A program made the translations under genes and the position numbers. A model generated the notes under the pieces. The model made no database searches, was not told where the DNA came from, and saw only the letters and a list, made by a program, of their open reading frames with translations. A stretch of DNA of 64,000 nucleotides from Eurosta solidaginis (taxonomy: Eukaryota > Arthropoda > Insecta > Diptera > Tephritidae), in the NCBI RefSeq assembly GCF_040869045.1, contig NC_090322.1, positions 83,680,267 to 83,744,266 on the forward strand, read 5' to 3'. Below, in pieces: positions 48,269-57,695 of this stretch. Positions within the stretch are counted from its first letter, which is position 1. The number at the start of each line of letters is the position of its first letter.

Positions 48269-49895
48269 ATTAGAATTAACATCTTGCGTTGCAGATTCCC
48301 ACTGCTGGCATCAGCCATCAGCGCACTACACATATTCAACTACAAGGCCCCAATAATAACCATCCAGAGCGGGGATGGGTGGATCATAGGGGGCTCATTC
48401 AAACTCATACACGTCATCGACCTACAAAAGTACACCACGATGGTGACTCAAATGGATAAATTAGCAAGTCGTCTAATCAAACGAACCGACGAGCAACTCT
48501 TAGCCCAGCACTACATCAACCAAACACTCGAACGACTCGAAGAGTTGATGGGAAGCACAAGCAAGACTAGAGTCACCCGATCCATTGACTCGATTGGGTC
48601 AGCATGGAAATGGCTGGCAGGATCGCCTGACGCAACAGATTGGAATAACATCCTCTACAGCCAAAACCAGATAATAGCGAACAACAACCATCAATATAAG
48701 GTCAATAGAAAGCTATTCACAACCACCGAAGAAGTATTGAAACGAATTGAAGAAGTGGTGAACCGCACCAACTACGTAGTAAAGGAAACAGAAGGAATCG
48801 AATTCGAGCAAAGCGCATTTCGCAACATCGTCCTCATTCGTGAAGAGGTCAATGAATTTGTGCGAGCATGTCAATTGGCAAAGCGAGGAATTGTTAATAC
48901 CAACTTGCTAGACATAGACGAAGTGAACCAAATCCTATCCGAAACAGAAACCCTCCCATACCAGAATGTAATTGAGGCAATCGAATATGGCCAACCATCG
49001 GTCCTCACAAACGGGACACTTCTACTCTACGTCCTATCGATGCCGAAAGTGACGGCCAGTAAATACAATCTTCTGATTACCCGCGCTGGAATCTACGCTG
49101 GTAAACAAGTGGACTTACCGTTCGACAGAATGCTGGTCAATCAAGAGGAGACATACGGGTTGACGAAGGATTGCATGGTTATCGGCTCATCCACAGTATG
49201 CAGCTCCGAGTCCTTGATTGCGCTGGAAGAAAACAGCTGCCTGCCACGACTCTTAAAAGGTGGGGCTGCTAGTTGTCAATTTATTAGACGAAACGGATCC
49301 CGTATAGAGCTGGTAAACGAAAACACCATTTTCATTTCAAACTACCAGGGCATAATAAGGAGCAACAATGCCACAATTACTATTAATGGCACATACGTAA
49401 TTCAATTCAACAACGAGTCAATCAAGATTGGCGATCAGGAATTTTCCAGCAATGAAGCTGTTACCGCACACGCCCTCCCAGTCGTACTTTCTAACATAAA
49501 AAACCCTACCATGAAAGTCAACTTGGAGTACATCCACGACATCACAATGGAGAATGTTAAGTATCTAGGCTATGTCAATGAAAAAAATCAATTTTTCTAT
49601 CGTTACAGAAGCTATCTCGATTTGCGCAATAACCCTTATTGCCGGAACGCTGTGGAGATGTTACACAAAGAAACTAGACCTTCCACCGGTTCAAATTCCA
49701 ACGCATTGGACGGGAAACATTAGCATAAATAGGACCCCCAAAGGCAAATTTGCACCTGCATTTTATCGCTCAGATCCTAGCCTGCCAGTCACAAGCGTCA
49801 GTACTAAATCATCACCAGAAGGCCGCAATCACTCCTTACAAAATTTCTCCCCCTCACGCTTTTCGACATTTGATCTACGAGACGCAGATCTTTAA
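48269..49895 (+). pseudogene. env: Errantivirus env (F-protein-like glycoprotein), frameshifted before the membrane anchor
   Basis: Open from 48269 to 49723 without an ATG near its start. In errantiviruses env is made from a spliced mRNA, and a 3' splice-site match (TTGCGTTGCAG) ends at 48294. An R-V-T-R furin-like site at 48569-48580 is followed by a glycine-containing hydrophobic stretch (IGSAWKWLAG), the position of the fusion peptide in F-like proteins. Several N-x-S/T sites and Cys residues follow. The transmembrane helix (about 49611-49655) and cytoplasmic tail lie in a different frame that ends at 49895. The shift falls around 49580-49600, amid A7 and T5 runs. As sequenced, the ectodomain would lack its anchor. 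The tail ends directly at the polypurine tract. Confidence 0.85.
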
Positions 49896-49904
49896 AGGGG
49901 GAGG
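49893..49904 (+). promoter_or_regulatory. Gypsy polypurine tract
   Basis: AAAGGGGGAGG lies immediately before the 3' LTR (AGTTACACG), where plus-strand DNA synthesis is primed. It overlaps the last codons of the env tail frame. Confidence 0.85.
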
Positions 49905-50319
49905 AGTTACACGCATAGGTACCATAATACGACACACCCTACGATCATGTTGCTAAGCATGTGACTTATTTAGTTCAACAGAATAAAGTCGCTGACGCGG
50001 CACACGCGCAACCATCGATCAGGTCACCTTACATTAGTTATGGGAATCGCACGCTAAGCATTTCCTGTTTACACAAGCAAGCAGTTCTGGGTAAAGCATG
50101 GGAACTGCAATGTAAACATTTTAGTTAATCTAAGAAGTTATTTAAGTAAGTTACAACGTATGTTTAGCGCAGTAGTTAATTAGCGTGCAAGTGGCACGAA
50201 TAAATAAGTTGTGACGTTAATCTGAAATCGTTCTTTCTTTCATTTCACAAGTATCGGAGGACAGTGAGTTCCTCCGCACCTTTAATTTTTTTACATCTCC
50301 CACGAGACGGGAGATAACT
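49905..50319 (+). repeat. Gypsy 3' LTR (415 bp)
   Basis: Collinear with the 5' LTR with no indels and six substitutions (1.4%). Followed by TTGA at 50320-50323, the right target duplication, then TTTTTGAAG as in the empty site of copy 1. Confidence 0.93.
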
Positions 50320-50435
50320 TTGATTTTTGAAGAAAGTGCAAATACTTAATTTCGGTGAAAGAAATCCAACAACTTTACGTTTAATTAAGGCATATATTTT
50401 TTTTTTTTCAAAAAATCCAAAGTTAACACTTTTAT

Positions 50436-50864
50436 TTATAAATACAAAGACCGGTCAGCGGCATTTTGTTTCTTATTAGCTATTTTCGAACCAAACTGTA
50501 TGGCTCTCTTTGGTAAAATAGCAACTTCTTTTAAACCTATATGGTAACCATACAACCGCAGAAACAGTTTATCACCAATTCCTGCTCTCAATAGAAAGCA
50601 ACAAAGCTGTGACGGTGAAAAGGAACGTACAAAATGAACAAGGTTCTCTTCAATAAATGGTGCTCTTAATGTTTTACCATTGTCAGCTACAACTCTGTCG
50701 TCTCTACTTAAGTTACGAGTAGAAATCCGACTCCAGTCCTTTGTCAACTCTTTTTGAAGGTTTGCAATTTTCTCAGTTTCATTCCCTTCGTAGCGACGAA
50801 ACGCATTTCTATGGCGCATGTATCCTCCGAAAAGCTCATCAGCGCCACTTCCGACTATAACAAC
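50436..50864 (-). CDS. ASNSD1: ASNSD1 last exon (asparagine synthetase domain-containing protein 1), partial gene
   Basis: The minus strand from 50864 encodes 142 residues after a 3' splice site (polypyrimidine-type tract, TTTTCAG). Phase is 0 and the exon begins VVIVGSGADELFGGYMRHRN. Matches to the C-terminal asparagine-synthetase-like domain of ASNSD1 are the GSGADE loop, SRISTRNLSRDDRV, NGKTLRAPFIEENLVHF, GIGDKLFLRLYGYHIGL and LPKRAIQFGSKIA. The stop at 50436-50438 is overlapped by AATAAA, a possible poly(A) signal. Upstream exons (the glutaminase-like N-terminus and the SGGIDS ATP-pyrophosphatase loop) are not found in 50865-64000, so either the intron is very long or only this exon was copied. 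This copy is open; the copy at 34618-34953 is dead. Confidence 0.87.
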   Translation of the reverse strand, partial: VVIVGSGADELFGGYMRHRNAFRRYEGNETEKIANLQKELTKDWSRISTRNLSRDDRVVADNGKTLRAPFIEENLVHFVRSFSPSQLCCFLLRAGIGDKLFLRLYGYHIGLKEVAILPKRAIQFGSKIANKKQNAADRSLYL

Positions 50865-50939
50865 CTGAAAATATATATGAAATGCGCATATAAGAGAAAA
50901 TTACAAGAATAAACAGGTTGGGATTAATCATACTAATCA

Positions 50940-51310
50940 TATATGAGGCTTACGCCGATCACTTTATTTATTTATGTATGTCATCCAAGGAGAAGCTCCT
51001 TGCGGAGGGGCAGTCCTTCATTCACTTGCCCAGAAAGGTGTCGAACCTAACCCCGGGCCTAGAGATTACTGCTGCATCTGCCGAAGTAAAAAATACTTGT
51101 ACTTAGCACCGAATTTCAAACAAAAGCAATCACGATCACCACCGCGCCTTTTAGCCTTTTTACACACAAGCATTCTTGTGAGACAAGACCATAAGCTACT
51201 CGCCCTTCATGCCTTCGTCGACATCACTTTCCTAGATGCTCTGGGTATAGCTAGGAGGACTGCCTGACGAATGATCGTGACATGCCACCGAACGATACGA
51301 TACTAAGCTA
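50940..51310 (+). pseudogene. Non-LTR ORF1 fragment with 2A-like motif (copy 2)
   Basis: Counterpart of 35020-35365. SSKEKLLAEGQ in one frame gives way, after a shift, to KGVEPNPGPRDYCCICRSKK (2A-like codons at 51037-51060), then to ITFLDALG near 51225. Alignment by eye with ORF1 of the element at 56782 runs from the 2A-like region to the second finger, with a large internal deletion. It lies in what would be the ASNSD1 intron, antisense to that gene. Confidence 0.7.
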
Positions 51311-53085
51311 ATCACCTAAGAAACACCTTAAGATTCCGCCAAAATTTGCGGACTAGTATTTGAAACATTGATTGCAATGGCCTTCGTAAAAACGAAACTA
51401 TATTTATAAATGAAACTATGTCAATTTTAAAGAGAACGATATGTGTACTGAGTAGTATCGATACTATTGTAAAAAATTCTCGAGTATTTCGTAGCTTTCA
51501 AAGCTTTTACCACGTACTGAGTAAAGTATCGATACCTTACCTTGATACCTCGATTCTTTCCCAAGTGCAGCTATAACATTTTACCAAATTTCCTCTAGCT
51601 GTGCTATTTTTGAACAGTTTCGAAAATTGTTTGCATCAATAGGATACTAAATAAGATTTAATATCACGCAAAAATTAAGACAAAATAATATAATTCTTTA
51701 TTGATGAATTTTGAAATATATCACTCACAATGCTACTCTCTATTGTGCTCATTTCTCATCTAAAAGCTCCCAAAACATTAATCTAACTGGAACATATTAT
51801 ATGGATGTATGATGGTGGAAAAGGAGATATTAAACTTTTTCACAGTTCCATATATAAATAAAACTAGAGATATTTTAATTTTTGACCTCATGATCTAAGT
51901 CAAGTTCACATTTAACGGGAATGTATTCATTTCATTTAACTGCTAATCGGCAATTCAATAACTAGATTTCAATATAATCGGAAATTACGAAAAAATTTTA
52001 GGAATCCCGGTTCCGTAATAAAGAATTATCAAATTAATGATAATGAATTATTTTATACAAACTTCTGCACTCTGAACGCATATGGCTTTCAAAATTTTCA
52101 AACGCAACTTGGCATTTCAAATTGTCGCATTAAGAGACGGCACCAGTTATAATTCTGTCCCACGCAGTGTTTTCTACTGGCACTTTAACATTGTGATGTC
52201 GTAAGATATGGTGATTCTGAGATAATCCCTGCCTTTGATTAATTTAGACTTAGTCGCTTTTGGTACAACTGTTCCGCTCTCCATCAGACTAGCTCCAATT
52301 CGGAGGAAGTCATTAAACTTGTGCGAAACTGCCTGCTATTTTATCTACAGGTTTTGCAGGGTTGCAAAAAAAGTGTGAACAATGAACGGCTTAAAGCATA
52401 TTTCAGGACATTTTTTTCTAATAAATTAAAAATATACCAAAATGGTAAAAGATAAATATGAATATGTCAAGCGTAAACTTTTATGCAATCGCGAAATATA
52501 ATTGAAAAAAAGGCTACATTTTGTAAAAAAAAAAATTGCTCTAAACTTGCGCTAGGTGAAAAGTTTTAGCTTTAATATTAAATTTATTTGTTCTACATAC
52601 TCGGTGGTAATGGAGCAAATTTAACAGTGACAAGCTTGCACCTTCGATTCTCTTTTGAGTACGATTGGGGAATGCTTTCCAAAAAACTATTCTCATAACT
52701 CATGAATTCGAAGAGACGACAATTTTTTGAATGCATTTCCACCAAAGTGCATCTAGAGGTCATTCGATGCACCAAAAAATCTTTTCAACAAAAAACATTT
52801 TGCTTTCTTTTTTGTATACAGCAGACCGGGTTGGCCCCCATACAAACAAACAAGTTGTGAAAGTCCGCCCCCCCCCCCCCCCTAAATTTGAAGCTTATGT
52901 TGCGAGGGTTTCAACAAATTTGTTTTGATCCTTCGAAACACAGCCCAAATTGTCTTTTTTATTGTAACTCGGTTATACGACATCCGGGTTTTTAAATTGA
53001 AACGTTATTATAAGTCAATAAAATAAGAAGTTATAGCACTTTGAATGCCATTTGTAGCTACTAACCAACCTGACTTTTATTACAT
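51311..53085. other. AT-rich non-coding sequence of duplication copy 2
   Basis: Equivalent to 35366-37150 with small indels, for instance a longer C run near 52870. No supported gene. If ASNSD1 continued to higher coordinates this would be intron, but no upstream ASNSD1 exon motif is seen. Confidence 0.5.
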
Positions 53086-53826
53086 GTTATTCAATTTGTA
53101 CGTATAAAAACAATTAACATATATTTATTTATTTTATTTGGATTAAAGTCGAGACAGACACAAAGCGGTCGACTACTAAATGTATATATTAAATTCAACC
53201 GTACATATGAAAGAAAGTACAAAATATCAGGCCAGGCGTGAGAGTATTGAATTATGCAACGCGGTATACGAACACTCAAAGTTGATGCAGTAATACAATT
53301 TGTTGTAGTGCGAACACCAGTTACGCAATGGATTATTTTTGGCAAAATTTGGCCGGCAAACTGCTAAATGAAAAGGCACAAAGTGCCCGGACGTTCTACC
53401 AGGAACAGCAAAATTTAGTCGACTAACAGGATCAGAGGAGTCAATCTCAATTAAGACCACGTAATGCAAATATAATGAATTGCTTCTGTACCGACTCAAT
53501 ACGCTTTATAAAGTTTTGATATCCTGGGCACCAGACACACGAACAATACTCTAAGCTTGGTCGTACCAACGATGTGTAGAGGGTCCTAGTCAGATACGGA
53601 TCATTAAACTCCCTAGCCCATCGCTTCACGAAACCGAGTATATCCGTTGCTTTGCTTACCATGGATGAAATATGCGTACTAAAAGTCAGTTTTGGATCAA
53701 AAAGAATGCCTAGATCATTTACAACAGATATACGCTCCAAAGATGCGCTGTTTAGCGTACACGATGTAAAGCTTGGCTTCACTCGGTGAAATGTCATTAG
53801 TTTCCACTTCGAGCAGTTCAAAACTA
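53085..53826 (-). pseudogene. 5'-truncated non-LTR retrotransposon, RT C-terminal fragment (copy 2)
   Basis: Same relic as 37165-37860, a little longer. The minus-strand frame 53821-53447 reads FHRVKPSFTSCTLNSASLER, VNDLGILFDPKLTFSTHISS and SLVRPSLEYCSCVWCP. After a stop the C-terminal part continues (SSDPVSRLNFAVP; LRNWCSHYNKLYYCINFECS). It fits the region after the YADD palm in Jockey-type RTs. No endonuclease or palm remains. Confidence 0.82.
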
Positions 53827-53864
53827 ATAAATGTGTAATACACCAGCACTATATTGGTATGTAA

Positions 53865-54011
53865 TGAAAACTGCGCAAATTTATAATACCGTCCAATTCA
53901 GTGGTTTATTAAGAAGCAAGAAAATAGTTTCATTTTACATATTATGAATGACATTTAAAACAGGGTTCACGATGTTCAAAGATTCAAAGTACAGAGTTTC
54001 AATGTTCAACA
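53865..54011 (-). repeat. Copia 3' LTR (147 bp)
   Basis: Begins TGAAAACTGCGC and ends TGTTCAACA on the plus strand. Differs from 62314-62460 at three positions (2%). Next to it at 54012-54020 the minus strand has GAGAAGGAG, the polypurine tract. Confidence 0.9.
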
Positions 54012-54062
54012 CTCCTTCTCAACGTGAATGCTGTTTTACATTAAAAAATAATTACAAAATAT

Positions 54063-55970
54063 TCATTTCGGAAGGCTTTTCGTGAATACATCAACTGTCA
54101 TCTGGTCCGTTGGACAATACGATAAAACGATCTTTTTAGCATTTACCAGTTCGCGTATATGGTGATATCGAACGTCGATGTGCTTGGTTCTATTATGGTA
54201 CACAGGATTACTTGCCAGCTTTTGTGCACCTTGATTATCGATGTTTAGAGTGATCGGATCACCATTCCAGAAACCTATCTCTGTTAGTAAACGTTGTAAG
54301 TAAACTGCTTCTTTGGCGGCATTAGATGCTGCCATATATTCAGCTTCTGTGCTGCTTAACGCTATGGTGGCTTGCTTCTTGGACTCCCAAGATATAGCGC
54401 TGTTTCCGTAAAAGAATACGAATCCCGTATATGATTTTCGGTCATGGGAATCACTTCCCCAATCAGCATCGACAAAACCTTCAACATGTTTACTAGCCGC
54501 CTTGTACGTAAGTTTTAAGTCAATGGTAGCTTTCAAATACCTCAAAATATGTTTCGAGGCAGTCATATGCTCAACATGTGGATCATTGTTTCTCTGCGAT
54601 AATTTTGAAACAGAGTGTAAAATATCTGGTCGGGTTGTTATGCCCAAATGCATAAGAGCCCCTATCAACGATTGATATTGCTTAATATCTGCTTTGTTAC
54701 AGTTTTCGTTACATGCAACTTGATATCCAGCTTCTAATGGAACAGCCGTTGGTTTACATTCATTCATGCCATACTCATTTAACAAATCTTTAATATATTG
54801 TTCGTGACTCAAAGTAATATGACCCACCTCGTCTTGTCGCTGGATTTTTATTCCAAGAAAATGTTGGAGTTCACCTTTATCTACTACTTCGAATTTTGTA
54901 GATATCAGTGCTTTAATTGTTAGCAACTTCGATTTACATTTGCATGCTATGATCATGTCATCTACATATACTGCGATAAGAACAAACTCGTTCTCGAACT
55001 TCATTTTATATAAACATGGCTCATTCTCACAAGCGTCAAATCCAATTTGCTTAAGGACTTCATCTAACTTAACATTCCATTGCCTGCCAGATTGGTTTAA
55101 CCCATAAAGTGATTTCTTCAACTTAAGAACTTTTTTAGGTTCTTTCTTGCAAATAAAATATTCAGGTTGCTGCATGTATATTTCGTCTATCAAATCGCCA
55201 TTTAAGTATGCAGTACTAACGTCTAACTGATGTAAATGCATTTTGTTTTCTACAGCTATTGCCAATAACATGCGAATGGTAGCGTAGCGAACAACAGGAG
55301 AAAACGTTTCACTGTAATCTATACCAAAACGCTGCTCACATCCTTTAGCTACAAGCCTTGCTTTGTATCGCTCAATTTCACCACTGCTATTACGTTTCAA
55401 TGTAAAAACCCATTTATTTTTAATAGCCTTTTTATCCGGTGGTAAATCTACATACATCCAAGTTTCATTTTTCATCAATGCATCGAATTCATCTTGCATT
55501 GATTTCTTCCAGTATTCGTGACTCTCACTCGATAGCGCTTCAGTGACAGTAAGTGGAATGCTCACATTTGTTACATTATTGATGACATGGTACTGTTTTT
55601 TAGGACGTCCACGCAATCCTGTTCGTACCAACCTGGGTCGACCCCTACCAATTTTATTAACGTTCTCACTAATCTCCTCCTGGTTGCTATTTTCCTCAGA
55701 AAAGCTTGAACTTGAACTCGGCTCATCCGCACTATCATACACTGAACTATCGCTATGAATTTCCTCTATGTCAGCTGTTGGCCAAACAATATTTCTATTA
55801 CTCTCCTCCTCGACAATGAATTGTAAATCTACTGTATCTACATTTGTTATGCTGCCACTATACGCAATGTTGTCACCAACATTTGCCTCATTGAAAATAA
55901 CATCTCTTTTTATAATAATCTGATTCTTTGTCGTACAAACGATATGCTTTGCTTTCAAGTGAGTATCCAA
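54063..55970 (-). CDS. pol: Copia reverse transcriptase and RNase H (C-terminal part of pol)
   Basis: A 635-codon open frame. An acidic Ser-rich linker (SADEPSSSSSFSEENS) and GRGRPRLVRTGLRGRPKK precede RT. RT_Ty1/copia motifs are KNKWVFTLKRNSSGEIERYK, QLDVSTAYLNGDL, LKKSLYGLNQSGRQWN and the catalytic YVDD (54957-54968). RNase H has GFVDADWGSD, SSTEAEYMA and TKHIDVRYHHIRE. All catalytic Asp/Glu residues are present. The frame is offset from integrase by one base near 55920-55970, in an AT-repetitive stretch. The ATG at 55970 is not the true start, since copia makes one Gag-Pol polyprotein. Confidence 0.92.
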   Translation of the reverse strand: MDTHLKAKHIVCTTKNQIIIKRDVIFNEANVGDNIAYSGSITNVDTVDLQFIVEEESNRNIVWPTADIEEIHSDSSVYDSADEPSSSSSFSEENSNQEEISENVNKIGRGRPRLVRTGLRGRPKKQYHVINNVTNVSIPLTVTEALSSESHEYWKKSMQDEFDALMKNETWMYVDLPPDKKAIKNKWVFTLKRNSSGEIERYKARLVAKGCEQRFGIDYSETFSPVVRYATIRMLLAIAVENKMHLHQLDVSTAYLNGDLIDEIYMQQPEYFICKKEPKKVLKLKKSLYGLNQSGRQWNVKLDEVLKQIGFDACENEPCLYKMKFENEFVLIAVYVDDMIIACKCKSKLLTIKALISTKFEVVDKGELQHFLGIKIQRQDEVGHITLSHEQYIKDLLNEYGMNECKPTAVPLEAGYQVACNENCNKADIKQYQSLIGALMHLGITTRPDILHSVSKLSQRNNDPHVEHMTASKHILRYLKATIDLKLTYKAASKHVEGFVDADWGSDSHDRKSYTGFVFFYGNSAISWESKKQATIALSSTEAEYMAASNAAKEAVYLQRLLTEIGFWNGDPITLNIDNQGAQKLASNPVYHNRTKHIDVRYHHIRELVNAKKIVLSYCPTDQMTVDVFTKSLPK

Positions 55971-56440
55971 CCATTATAAATTGTTTTCCCTTAGCTTCGA
56001 ATTTGCCGTGCTGTGTTTTATCTAGCCCTACTGCTATAGCGCCAAACGTTTTTAAGTGTGCGACTCTTGGTTTTTTATTAAACCACATTTCATACGGGGT
56101 TTTGTTAACAAGACATTTTGTTGGACACCTATTTCTTAAATAAGCTGCCGTTGATATAGCTTCAGCCCATAAATTTTTCTGAACCTTAGCATGTAAAAGC
56201 ATACATCGTGCCATTTCCACAAGTGTGCGATTCGCCCTTTCTGCTACACCATTCTGTTGTGGTGTATAAGGCACAGTTAATTCGTGACGTATACCATGTT
56301 TTTTCAAAAACGAATCGAACTCACTATTGACATATTCTTTGCCATTGTCGCTTCTTAATGCTTTTATTTTGCAGTTTGTTTCACGTTCTACATACGCCTT
56401 GTATGTTTTAAATTTATCTAAAACTTCGTTCTTCGTTTTT
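55888..56440 (-). pseudogene. pol: Copia integrase, 3' part of the core
   Basis: The minus-strand frame ending at 55888 carries the integrase core after the first catalytic Asp: LRSDNGKEYVNSEFDSF (second Asp), YTPQQNGVAERANRTLVEMA (catalytic Glu), then NKTPYEMWFNKKPRVAHL. The upstream end is the insertion site; residues before about 56440 in the frame come from the inverted duplicate. The first Asp lies across the non-LTR insertion at about 60850-60900. Confidence 0.88.
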
Positions 56441-56757
56441 AGGAAATAAACGAAGAACGAAGTTTTAGATAAATTTAAAACATACAAGGCGTATGTAGAA
56501 CGTGAAACAAACTGTAAAATAAAAGCATTAAGAAGCGACAATGGCAAAGAATATGTCAATAGTGAGTTCGATTCGTTTTTGAAAAAACATGGTATACGTC
56601 ACGAATTAACTGTGCCTTATACACCACAACAGAATGGTGTAGCAGAAAGGGCGAATCGCACACTTGTGGAAATGGCACGATGTATGCTTTTACATGCTAA
56701 GGTTCAGAAAATTTTATGGGCTGAAGCTATATCAACGGCAGCTTATTTAAGAAATAA
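56130..56757. repeat. Inverted duplication of copia integrase (palindrome, arms ~308 bp)
   Basis: 56130-56439 (coding on minus) and 56449-56757 (coding on plus) are reverse complements with about two mismatches, separated by a 9-base loop TTAGGAAAT. The right arm therefore reads KKHGIRHELTVPYTPQQNGV on the plus strand. It ends in two near-repeats of GAAATAAATACG, directly before the non-LTR element. The left arm is the original copia sequence by its continuity with 55888. Confidence 0.9.
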
Positions 56758-56803
56758 ATACGCTTTTTAGGAAATAAATACGCTTCCCAAGGCAGTCGGT
56801 TCT

Positions 56804-57665
56804 ATGTACCGGAGCGACTCGGGATTTTTCCCGACCAAGGACTGTCATTTCAGTGTGACCCCATTTAATTTGTTTCGTCCCTCCCACAAATTGTCATCCT
56901 CCCAGCAGCTCCTTGCAGCAGGACTGCTACATATTCTCTTACTCCGGGAAGGTATCGAACCCAATCCGGGTCCGTCTCCTGACCCAGGTCCTGAGAAATG
57001 GTTTTGCTGCATTTGCCAGAAAAGAATCTTTTTAGGACGGTCATACTCTGTTCAGTGTGTCTCGTGCAAGGGATGGTTGCATCGGACAGGTTGTTCTGGG
57101 CTTGATCCCAAAACCCGACGTCCACGTAACTTTTATAAATCTTTTGTGGCTCCTTGCTGCTCACGCCCAAGGCCGTCCCGTAGTCTACGCCTAAACGTAT
57201 CCCCACTACCTTCCAGCAGCTTCGCTGCTCAGCAATCCACAACGAGTACCCGCTGCTGCTCGCGCCCCACGGCGCCAACAACTCAAACAGCTGATACCAC
57301 TCATAACTACTACCTTCGTAGTAGAGCTGGTAGCAATGCTGAGCATCAGCCCCTGCCCCCGTCTTCTTCTCCCCCCCCCCCTCTTTTCTGGCAGCAATCG
57401 TGCAGGTCAGGGAAACAGACTCTTAGTCCCTGCCTCCGTTTGCACCGTCTGCCAGCACAGAATATATAGGTTTGCGACATCCGCTCAATGCAGCTCCTGC
57501 CTTGGGTGGTGCCACTTTCCTAGATGTTCTGGTCTCCGCGACGACAACCCCTCGACGGGTTTCATCGCGCCATGTTGCCAGGTCGCAAACCCAAATCATC
57601 CGGGTACCCCAATGCTTGCCCAAGGGCGCCCAGGCCTTCCACAACTTAGGCGTAGTCACCCGTAA
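56804..57665 (+). pseudogene. Non-LTR ORF1: 2A-like motif and two PHD-like zinc fingers
   Basis: ATG at 56804, 22 bases after the element's 5' end. Residues 40-57 are hydrophobic then EGIEPNPGP (56948-56974), the consensus end of 2A-like 'stop-carry-on' peptides, which also occur at the N-terminus of ORF1 in other non-LTR elements. Next comes a PHD-like finger (CCICQK, QCVSCKGWLH, CSGL, FVAPCC), a low-complexity Ser/Thr/Pro region, then after a frame change in a 12-base C run (about 57370-57382) a second finger (VCTVCQHRIY, QCSSCLGWCHFPRCSGL, FIAPCCQ). It stops at 57665. A nucleic-acid-binding role is inferred; the finger pattern resembles PHD, not the CCHC knuckle usual for Jockey ORF1. Confidence 0.82.
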
Positions 57666-57695
57666 CTTACCCCTAGAGTGCCGGCGTCACCCCTC

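Larger units (their letters stand above)
40159..50319 (+). mobile_element. Gypsy-type errantivirus (endogenous insect retrovirus), 10161 bp
   Basis: A complete LTR element: 415-bp LTRs differing at 6 positions, TTGA duplication, lysine-tRNA-type primer site, repeat-bearing leader, gag, pol by -1 frameshift, env of the baculovirus-F-like type, and a polypurine tract. It is larger than the usual 7-8 kb because pol and env are separated by ~2.7 kb of repeats. Single-base frameshifts in gag (2), pol (2) and env (1) leave no full-length protein, so as sequenced it is defective. The low LTR divergence implies a young insertion, later than the segmental duplication it interrupts. Confidence 0.93.
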
